The position numbers and the translations under genes were made by a program. A model generated the notes under the pieces. It made no database searches, was not told where the DNA came from, and saw nothing but the letters and a program-made list of their open reading frames with translations. 64,000 nucleotides of DNA from Lentinula raphanica (taxonomy: Eukaryota; Basidiomycota; Agaricomycetes; Agaricales; Omphalotaceae): the NCBI GenBank assembly GCA_027919835.1, contig JANVFP010000008.1, positions 186,001 through 250,000 on the forward strand, given 5' to 3'. Shown one piece after another: positions 55,471 to 64,000 of the stretch. Numbering within the stretch: the first letter of the stretch is position 1; every line of letters begins with the position of its first letter.

Positions 55471-55683
55471 CAGTTATAATAGGAAACTATCATCCTATTT
55501 CGTAGTCCAGAACCTTGTCTTCTATACTCTGATATGATTAACAGCAGGTCTGTGGTATCCAATGGAACATAGCAATTCTAACAAGAGCTAAGGATTAAGT
55601 CGAAGGATAACAAATAACAGGCAACAACTATGAAAACAGAACCTCGCAAGATCAACAAGGAAGAGATGGATAGCACCTCTTCT

Positions 55684-56586
55684 TTATCTGCTACCGTATC
55701 TAGCTTTCCGTCCTATGTCGAAGGGGACATATTTGTATTTTATCATGTGTCTGTAGGAATGGTTTAGAACATCATCGAGGAGCTGAGTATGTGAAGAACC
55801 CACTGGATTTGACGACGCATAGTAAGTGCAAACAGCACGAAGAAATACACAACAAGGATAGGCCAATAGACGGGCACATCGAACATCTCGAACAAGGTAC
55901 ACCCAAACGCTATGAGTGTCGCGCGAGTTGCTGAAAGCCTATTTGGAGAAGGAGAGCCGAATAAGAATTTCTGCGATTAGTGTCTGAGCCATCGGATCCG
56001 CACCAGAACTGCCATTCGGGAAGTCGTCGCACGAAAGGTCGAAATTCATCGTCGCGAGCGCTTGGAAGAGGAGAGGCCACCGGTGTTCCGCCTTCTTCGA
56101 TTTCGTCAGCTAGGAGATCCTCCTGCAGAGATGGGTCGAATTTGGGTTGTAGAAATGCGAGAAGCAGGTTGAGAAGGTATATGGCATGCGCATCTGGGAG
56201 TAGAAATCATTCAAAACGTATTTTGGTATATGAAGGAAATATCCACGTACAACAGACTGTTCAACCGATATAATAGTGATGTGAAGGAGTGGTTAGCATC
56301 AGTAGTATAGGACGAATTATACAGATAGGTGACTGACCGATGAACCACTAAATTGAGCAGAGTCAAAAAAGATTAACAGCGACTGAGAGCAAGCACGCAC
56401 TCCTTGGGATAACACAATTCTCAAAAAGAAGATGGACAATAACCCAGCTGTTCCAAGCCAGCGATACATGATATGCGGTGTCCATCTGTCCAGGATTTGC
56501 TGATACTGGCGTGTAATTCGAGTGTACGCAGCCGAGATATTTTGTACAGGGGAAGGCTCAACGCCTGAATCGGTAGAAGACATCAT
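55684..56586 (-). CDS. RER1, Golgi-to-ER retrieval receptor
   Basis: Four-helix membrane protein of the early Golgi that returns ER membrane proteins. [17 protein letters not shown] leads into [35 protein letters not shown], then [80 protein letters not shown] and [20 protein letters not shown]. The exon chain is 56586-56401, 56347-56338 (10 nt), 56256-56251 (6 nt), 56193 onward, one more exon starting GLSATRA after a 67-bp intron, and a last exon starting at the Gln-His junction before MIKYKYVPF. Two tandem ATGs (56586 and 56583) are possible starts. Convergent with the IMPACT gene. Confidence 0.93.
56251..56256 (-). other. 6-nt microexon of RER1
   Basis: TCTGTT on the minus strand, between GAACAG and GTACGT. 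Joined as ATC G + TC TGT T + AT GCG it restores the family motif WFIVCYAHAIY. The adjacent upstream exon (56347-56338) is only 10 nt. Confidence 0.85.
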
Positions 56587-56778
56587 GTTCGTCGTCGTCG
56601 TTAAATTGAGAGTTTTTTCGGTCTAGGCCCATAAGAGGAAGAATCGTGGCAATGGCATTCCGAGTTGGGATCATTGTGATTGAAGCGGAGCTCAAATGTG
56701 CCGGCTCGTGCCGCCGCAACAACTCCGAGCTATCTTCAAATTCTCATCAAGTACTTACAATGTCGTGCCTTTCTTATT
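56587..56778. promoter_or_regulatory. Divergent promoter, RER1 / TDA10-type kinase
   Basis: 192 bp between outward-facing start codons. No TATA box seen. Confidence 0.4.
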
Positions 56779-57854
56779 ATGGCGCTTCCACCTGCAGTAC
56801 AACAAATCTCTGATCACATACTGTTCCAGCTTGCTAGGGCTACCACGAGACCTCTTTTTGTAGCTTTACAAGGACCACAAGGCTCGGGAAAATCATTCCT
56901 AACAGATCTTGTTCGCTCTCATCTTTCAGCACCTCCCCATGCGCTCAACGTCGTCGTGCTATCTATTGACGATATGTATCTAACTCACGAAGGTCTCAAA
57001 TCCCTCGCTCTGCAATTTCCAACCAACCCGCTTTGGCGTGGACGAGGTCAGCCCGGAACGCATGACGTTGAGCTGGGTTTGAAGATTCTCATGGCTCTGA
57101 AAGACGGAGTCCAAGGACTTGAGCTTCCGAGATTCGATAAGAGCTTGTTCAATGGAGAGGGAGATCGACTTCCCTTGGACGGAACTGGTATAGTCATCAC
57201 TCGGCCGGTAGATGTCTTCATTATGGAAGGATGGTTCATGGGGTTCTACCCCATATCATCTCAAGAACTCCAAACACGATGGGAAGGAGTTTGGGCACAG
57301 CAAAGACGTTTACTTGATCTTGATATATCTGTGGTCGGGTCGCAGGACGATATCATTGCCGTCAACGAAGCGTTAAAGAAGTATATGGATATGTGGAACT
57401 TCTTTAACATCTTCGTCAAGGTAGCCTCTACTATTACGAGTTATCATGGCGCCTCAATGCTTACTTCTTTGAACAGCTTGAAGCCACTCCGGCTTCCAAG
57501 GATGCAGACTCATCACTCTCTATGATATATAAGTGGCGTCTTGAACAGGAACACCACATGAAAGCTCGCAATGGAGGAAAAGGCATGTCAGACGCCGACG
57601 TGAAGCTGTATGTGTAACAGGTTACCGATTATCCTTGACTTCCCCCTTAAGACTTATTTCTCCGCAGGTTCGTAGACCGTTACATCCCTGGGTACGTTTT
57701 TTTCGGGGACGGAATAACCCAAGGCTATGTCGAACATTCGGGAGTAGAGAGTACGGGTGCGACGAGGGCCACAGCATTACCTCGATGGCTCGGTAAATCG
57801 CTTCGTATCTGTATAGATGAAAGAAGGGAAGTGGTCGGTGTTGAAACTTTCTGA
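56779..57854 (+). CDS. ATP-binding kinase of the TDA10 / glycerate-kinase-like family
   Basis: Three exons (56779-57420, 57477-57607, 57668-57854), 319 residues. The P-loop is LFVALQGPQGSGKSFLTDLV (GxxGxGKS). SIDDMYLTHEGLKSL is the substrate-side acidic motif, RGRGQPGTHDVELG and LPRFDKSLFNGEGDR follow, and FIMEGWFMGFYP is the Walker B-like strand. The end FVDRYIPGYVFFGDGI is typical. It matches yeast Tda10 (YGR205W), whose structure resembles pantothenate and uridine kinases and which relates to plant D-glycerate 3-kinase. The substrate in fungi is not settled. An in-frame start upstream near 56680 would add 33 residues; the ATG at 56779 gives the family length. Confidence 0.88.
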
Positions 57855-58265
57855 AATTACTTGTCGGACCTCAGTCCAAATGTTGACGGGAAGAGGTACC
57901 TCCTGAGATAGCCCTGCAAGTGGCTTCAAACAAATATGACAAGTCAATCCTGGTACGTATACTCATCAGCATTGTATGCAAAGTACTATCAGATATATCC
58001 TCTACAACTTATGAAAAATGCGGGTCTGAATTTTGAAAGAGCGTCATTTCATTGAATAAGCGCCTATCAATTTTTTGGCGTTGCACGTGCATCCACACTT
58101 GAGCTTGGACGGCGACCAGGTCTTTTGTGCTTTCTGTGTCAAACCACCTTTGGAGAAACATTGAACTCCTAACACCCATCATCTATCGCCTCACCTTGCA
58201 CCAATTCTACTTCGTAACTCCTTCTCTTCCCCAACTTCTATCATCCTTGCCCCCTCCACTTGCTC
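57855..58265. other. Intergenic, promoter of the large acidic protein
   Basis: 411 bp, with a pyrimidine-rich leader (CTTCTCTTCCCC-type) before the ATG at 58266. Nothing else recognised. Confidence 0.4.
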
Positions 58266-61200
58266 ATGAAGTCTACGAGACCACGTATCCCGAAGGCTCC
58301 AATCTATAACCCATATGACAAGTTCTCCCAAAATGACTTTGACGCATGGATAGGCGATATAACTGGCTCTTTGCGCAAAGTTCTGCGTCACGAAGAACCC
58401 GAACCTGAGCCACAAGAAGACAAGTGGTATCATCGAATTGGCGACGAAGAGCCACTGTCAACCAACGGCTTCGGAGGCCATGAGACTGACAGCGAGCTTG
58501 GTGGCGAGGAAGAGTCGGATGACCCTTTTGCGGAGACTCGCGTCAAACGCGTCAAGGGAAAGGCTAGGGATCCTAGGGAAGGTCCCGGACTCACTGCAGG
58601 GACAATGACCGAGCCTATTGAGCTCGTTTCGGATGACGAAGATAGTGGAGAGGAGGACAAGGAAGTTGAAGCCGGTTTTGAAGGTGATGATGGGGAAGAA
58701 TATGAACAAGATGCCTCGGATAGTGACGACGTAGAGGAAGGAGACGACCATCAATCTGTTCGAGTTGGCCATTCAAATAGCTCGTCTCTCAGTCCGTCGC
58801 GTCGCAGGCACGATAATTTCCGTGAAGAGGATGATGAAGATGTTGAAGATTACGACGAGGATCAGGTTTCCAATCAAATAGCACCCGAAGAAGTTTGGGA
58901 AGAAGAGGTCACACCTGAATCGGACACAGTCAATGTCGAGGTACTTTTCCACTCTTCCCTGCCATTGAAGCAGAAACTCCCTAGCCGTTCCAATTCTCCG
59001 GAAGGAAACGATAGGAATCACGAATTAGAAGACGAGGATCAACCTACCACTGAAAACACTGGTATGTCGCTCGATTTTCTTCCCCCTAGGTATTAGACTG
59101 AGTCAGGAGTAATAGCATTTCCATTGGATATTGAACAAGATGACTTGACCTCTTCTCAGCCACTCAGTCTTCCAGACGTATGGGAAGGTCCTCAGACATA
59201 CGCAGAGGACTATTACTCGGGAGGGGATGTTGTACATGCCGACGATTTCCCAGCCAGCGCAGATTTTCTTACTGAGCACGATGATTTCGAGCGAGCAACA
59301 GACCCTGGCTTTTTCTTGACACCGGGTCTTTTAACACCCAACGGCGACAACGCGGTCAGCCCAGCGTTGTCCGATCAAGAAAAGGCAGCAATACAGTCCT
59401 CAAGCGGACACGAAATACCGACTGAGTTGTTGAACGACATTGATGATGGAAACGTTGAACAGTTCAATGAAAATAGTGATTCGCCGTTGCCCGGGTCAAG
59501 TCCAATGTTAACGTATCCGGAACTCGATGACGAACAAAACCAGTCTGTATATGATCAACCAAGTCCAGTCATTATCCTTTCCGATGAAGAAGAGGGGGAA
59601 AATATGTTTATTGTTCACGGTGAGTGATATCATGTCCCAGCGGTCTCTGCAACACTGAACACATTATTCTTCAGAGGAAAGGTCTTCCCCGCCTCCTGAA
59701 TACGAAATGGATGTCGAGCATGACGGCGCTCTAGAAGACGGGCATCAAGATCATCTCTTCCCAGGCATGGATTCAGACGTACAGGATGACGAGATCTTTC
59801 TTCCGCTGGGTACAAGTGATTTGGACATAGTTGACGAAGTTGAGGTCGAGACGGACCGAAAGAGCTCGGATGACGTTGAGCCGGAGCTCTCTTTGGAAGT
59901 AGACATGCTACCTTCTACGAAAGGTAATGCTCCAATCTCTGAACGCAGAGGCACTAACTCAAGGCCACTTGAAGAATCGGACCTCTCCCCTCCACAGGAG
60001 TTCCAAGACCAGGATCATGCTTCTTCTGTTGAAGAAACCTCGAACGCCAATCTGAAATCACCGGAGGAAACGGTTAGCGGCGCCCTTGAAGAACCTTCAA
60101 TTACAGAACCTATGGACGAGCCTCCAGTAGAGGTCGTGTCCCAAGTTGAAGCACAGTCGGCCGCTGCGATATCGTCGGATCCTATTGATTCAGCGACAGA
60201 ATTGCGCGAGTCTTCTCAGGACAAGGTATCGGCCATCGACGAAGTATCGCTTGAAACCACTCAAAAGAGCGGAGATACTTCACTCTCCCCTAAATCCTTG
60301 CCTATCGACATTGAATCCTTCGCCACAATGCAGGACACTCAACCAGGAAGGCTCAAGGCACCTGGTCATTCTAAGGAGGTTGACCATGGTGACGATTATA
60401 GTTTCGTCCCGCTTGTACCTGAAGAAGACGAACTCAATGAAGATGGAGAAGTAGAACTCGATATCGAAACTGTCCCTGGAGCCAACATCTTCACTCACAT
60501 CCATGAAGTAGAGGAGATCATGACGGAAGGAAGATCAGCCACTGTGAGTTGTATACATTCTGTTCTGGTGAGCATATATCGAGCTTGCTGTTCTTTCAAG
60601 GAGCCAGAAAGTAGTGAAGCTCTTGAACATATGGTCGTCCAGGACGCATCGGCCCCAGATGAACACACTCGAGAAGACGACAATGTTCGGGTTATTCCTT
60701 CGTCCGCGGAAGCTCTGGACACAGACGTTCACGAAGACGTTGCTCAAGAAGCTGTTGACGCATTCAGTTCAAACGTTCATATCGCGCAACATGGCTTATT
60801 GCAATCTTCCGATGCGGCTGAGAGGCTCGATTTAGAAGCCTCTGATGTTTATGGTGATAGCGCACTGCATTCAGACAACAAGAGACCATCGTCCTTCAAT
60901 GTTCAAGTTCCTCCACCTGCCGACTACGCTAGTGATACACCTCTTGTAGTCGATGCACAGTTGCAGTTAGTGCAGGACGCTCGATCTTCGCCTTCCCCGC
61001 CATCCGGCGAAGTTGTATCGGACGTGGTCGTGGAAGCTGAGCGAGTTACCGTACCAGCAGCACCGGATATAGACGCTCTTGGCCACGACATCAAAGCGCG
61101 TTCAACATCACCCGTACAACTATCACATACAGAACTGCCTACCGTTACCACAAATGGGATCAACAGCACTGGTTCACGGGAGTACCACGATGAGGTTTCT

Positions 61201-63768
61201 GTTACACAGGATAACGCTAAGATTGATATTCCCGAAGCTCAATCTTTCGATGCAATGGTCACCAATACCCAGCCTGTGACATCTCCAGCCGAGCCGTTTA
61301 CATCGAATAAGAATGAGGCGGTCATGCAATTATCAACTCATGCGGTTGACGCACAGTCTAATCATATGCCTGACGTCTTCATACCTGAATTATTGGCAAG
61401 GAGCTCGGTGCCAGTTCTGCACGCGGATCCTTATCCTGCTAGTCTTTCGACGCCTATTGACGATATTGAGGGTGCCACAGACGAGGAAGTCGATGAGATA
61501 GATCAGGATAGTATCATCAGCAACGAGATCTCGACCTCAAGCTCTTCTATGACAGAAGAAAAACCGAATAGTGATAAACCACCTATTCACCCGGACAACG
61601 AGGAGTCCGACGACGAGACTGGAGAAGATCTGGATATGGAATTGCAATATCCTGATGATGAGAATACGGCACAACCGTTGAATTCTGGTACCACAGCCTC
61701 AGCTGCAGATGAACTTGATTCTGATGCGGAAGGGGACATAGACCCAGATTTTGTCGTGGGTGACAATGCCATAGCACCCTCCCAGATGCCCACCTTGACC
61801 GATCCTCATGTCAACATCGAAGCAATCCTTGCTGAGCATGCCTCAGCGTCTTCCCCCGAATCCGTAGACAACGAATCTCGACATGCTGTGCCTGTTTTGA
61901 GCCATCCATCTGACGACAACCATCCTGCTCCTGAGATAAACAGAATCGCAACAAACAAGAACGACGAGGACGCCAAACCGAACGTCGTCGACTCCCAATC
62001 TGTGCTTGCTTTATCAGACATTGTCTCAGCACCTGATTTCCAAATTGAAAAACCAGATAATGAGAAACCAGAGAAAGAGAACGAGATAGATGATGATCAA
62101 GATGTTGATAACCTGGAAGTTCTCGCTCCCGCCGTTAGGAAGGAAATCGAAAGGTATACTTATCAGTCTCATGCTTCAAAACCATACTGACTTCATTTAC
62201 CCAGCCCTCATCGCGATGATCCCCCCTCTATCCCTTCCGTGCCCGAGGTTGGTTCCACTCAATCCTCATCCACAAATGATACTGGGGTACCTCGCAGAAC
62301 CAAGCGAAAACGAAAAATTCCAGTCACTATCCAAAATGGGTACAATGCGAGTACTGTCTTGCCCACAAGCAAAAGCAAAGGTAAAAAAAGAGCGAGCCCA
62401 CAAGACATCTCCGACACGGCTTCGACTTCAAGTGCCAGTGCTGCCGTTCGTATTCTGACCGGCAGTCGTGCTTCTTCTGTTGTGTCTACATTGACCAGGG
62501 ATGGTTCTGCACCAACCAATCCCTCGCCCACTCCTCTAAGAGCTCAGGAAGCATCGTCCACTGGCGCACAACTTCCCGCTCCGCCTTTGCAGCCCCCTCC
62601 CCCGCCCCAATTGATGTTCCACAATCACTCAAAAAAGAAACCAGCTCCACATCGTCCCGCTCTAACATTGCAGACTGAGATTCCAAAAACTCTCTCGCGT
62701 GCATCTTCTCTTCCTCAACCATTTGCTTCCTCTTCTTCTCAACAGCGAAGCCCCGAGGAAGACTCTTCTCATTCCCGGTCGGGAACACCTGCACCTGACC
62801 AGTCACACATCATTCGTAGAGAACCGTCAACTAATTCGCCTGTGACTCGTTCCCATTGCCGATACCATAAAATCAGTCTCGCAGAAGAGGAAGACGGCGC
62901 TCACATACATTTTCTTGTTCCCGGGTGTTCCCTTGTGGATAGGAAATTGATACAAGAAGAAGAAATCGTCGACCACGGTGATGCCACATACGAAGACAGT
63001 CTCCGGAAGGTGGCTGATATAGAAACACTGGGAATCAATGAATACGTTCTTGGCGTTATCCGGCTGCTTGTGGGTCCAGACAAGGAACATGAGGTTTACT
63101 TCTTGCCCCGGCCAGGAGAAGAGAGAGCACGAAAACTCATTCATCGAGCGCGTAGGTCTCGGCTCGGCCGCTCGAGCTTCGGTTCTTCTGCTGGCCTTGG
63201 GTCTCCTCGTGGTTCTACTTCCAACCTCAATGGCAATGTCTTCTCTCCCTCGTCTTCATCCTTAGCACCCGTTTCTGTAGCAGGATCCTCCTCTACCAAT
63301 AGGTCTAAAAAGCAACGGCGGCCTCGCCGGCATGATAGAGAAAGAGACGGGGACTCGTCCCTCTGGTCAGAAGCCTATTCAACCGAAAGTGGCAATGAGG
63401 AGAGTGATGGCACGGATGAGAATGTGTCCAAGGCCAAAAGACCGAAGCTCGTTCACACGGAGGAGGATGGGGTAATAACGAACCAAGATTCGCTCGGGAT
63501 CTGGAGTCGTAACAGAGTGTCGGATCCTATCCATGAAAGTGCAAGCGCAGTTACTGCCACACGAACCAAAGCTAAACGGAAACGTCCGCTAGACTCGTCT
63601 GCAATAGCTTATAAACCTGGACAGGATGCGGGTGATACCTCAACTGACGAGGAGGATATTCCCAAGCCCAAAAAGAGAAAAGCTGCTATCAAGAGGGCAA
63701 GCACCACTAATGAGCCCAAGTCAAGACCGAAAAAAACGAAAAGCGTCCCTTTCGGGCTCCCCAATTAA
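58266..63768 (+). CDS. Large acidic disordered protein with conserved C-terminal segment
   Basis: Five exons (58266-59061, 59116-59619, 59675-60543, 60601-62153, 62205-63768), 1761 residues; the sum is 5286 nt. A short conserved-looking start (PRIPKAPIYNPYDKFSQNDF, DAWIGDITGSLRKVL) is followed by about 1300 residues rich in Glu, Asp and Ser with no obvious fold. Several short acidic-hydrophobic motifs (PIELVSDDED, PVIILSDEEEGEN) look like SUMO-interaction motifs. The C-terminal 400 residues are basic and contain a folded part (HCRYHKISLAEEEDGAHIHF, VPGCSLVDRKLIQEEEIVDH, YVLGVIRLLVGPDKE). NLS-like clusters (KRKR, KKRKAAIKRA, PKKTKS) suggest a nuclear location. I do not recognise the family. 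The 57-bp intron at 60544-60600 is stop-free and divisible by three. Confidence 0.75.
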
Positions 63769-63838
63769 ACATTCTTGTTTGTACCATACCATAATCGCGC
63801 ATTTGTATCATATCTGCACACTACATACGCTGTAAATA

Positions 63839-64000
63839 TTAAGATCTCTTCGCAGCCTTTCGTTTAGGCTTCTCCTGTTCGTGGTCGCTGTCCTCCGATT
63901 CGTCTTTCGCAATAGTGCGCTTTGTGCTGGTTGCGATTGCCTTCTTTCGATGGGCCAAATCTGCTCTTCTCCGCTGCTCCTCGTCGTCTTCCTCGTCATC
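63839..64000 (-). CDS. 3' end of a minus-strand gene (truncated by the window)
   Basis: The last 53 codons of an open frame, with stop at 63841-63839, leave the window still open at 64000. The visible residues are charged: DDEEDDEEQRRRADLAHRKK, then KRTIAKDESEDSDHEQEKPK and a basic end RKAAKRS. This looks like the C-terminal tail of a nuclear protein, but the family cannot be told. It converges on the large acidic protein with 70 bp between stops. Confidence 0.65.
   Translation of the reverse strand, partial: DDEEDDEEQRRRADLAHRKKAIATSTKRTIAKDESEDSDHEQEKPKRKAAKRS

Noticed and set aside
1..64000. CRISPR arrays, bacterial operons, attachment sites
   Set aside because: No regularly spaced repeats; intron-rich eukaryotic genes throughout.

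Overview
The window is nuclear DNA of a filamentous fungus, most probably a basidiomycete of the Agaricomycetes. The evidence is many introns per gene (mostly 48-70 bp, GT-AG), compact genes on both strands, a Ty3/gypsy pol fragment, a BTB protein of a type common in mushrooms, and fungal housekeeping proteins. Gene models were spliced by hand. In most multi-exon models the summed exon lengths are divisible by three, and exon phases were checked at each junction; exceptions are stated.

Layout. 1-2.5 kb: 3' part of a decayed Ty3/gypsy pol. 4.2-6.0 kb: bZIP transcription factor (minus). 8.7-9.6 kb: BTB protein. 10.1-10.4 kb: small cysteine-rich secreted protein. 11.1-13.3 kb: 14-exon MFS permease. 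14.4-17.2 kb: an inverted-repeat element without evident coding capacity, carrying a complete small LTR retroelement inserted in it. 17.6-24.4 kb: NMN adenylyltransferase, family X DNA polymerase, glutaryl-CoA dehydrogenase and ribosomal protein eL33. 25.3-30.2 kb: a secreted protein, a tiny membrane protein, a presumed mitochondrial protein and an NFKBIL1-like protein. 30.9-38.1 kb: CSC1/OSCA-type channel, FAM210-like protein and ORC5. 38.9-47.9 kb: a coiled-coil nuclear protein, a SAP-like protein, a 17-exon mitochondrial P-loop protein and Nab2. 50.1-51.1 kb: PCL-type cyclin. 53.5-57.9 kb: MPR1-like acetyltransferase, IMPACT/YIH1 protein, RER1 and TDA10-type kinase. 58.3-63.8 kb: a 1761-residue acidic disordered protein. 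The window ends in the 3' end of one more minus-strand gene.

Most genes are housekeeping and unrelated in pathway; there is no obvious biosynthetic cluster or operon-like unit. Organisation is nevertheless regular: five head-to-head pairs share short intergenic regions (NMNAT/Pol X, GCDH/eL33, 28829/29008, MPR1-like/IMPACT, RER1/TDA10), and several convergent pairs sit less than 400 bp apart.

The most interesting points are structural: 8-nt, 6-nt and 10-nt exons in two conserved genes, GC-AG introns, a start codon split by an intron, a bZIP factor whose second intron divides a hydrophobic segment and puts a stop right at the donor, and a transposon-in-transposon with a readable target duplication. 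I did not find a clearly new defence or metabolic system.
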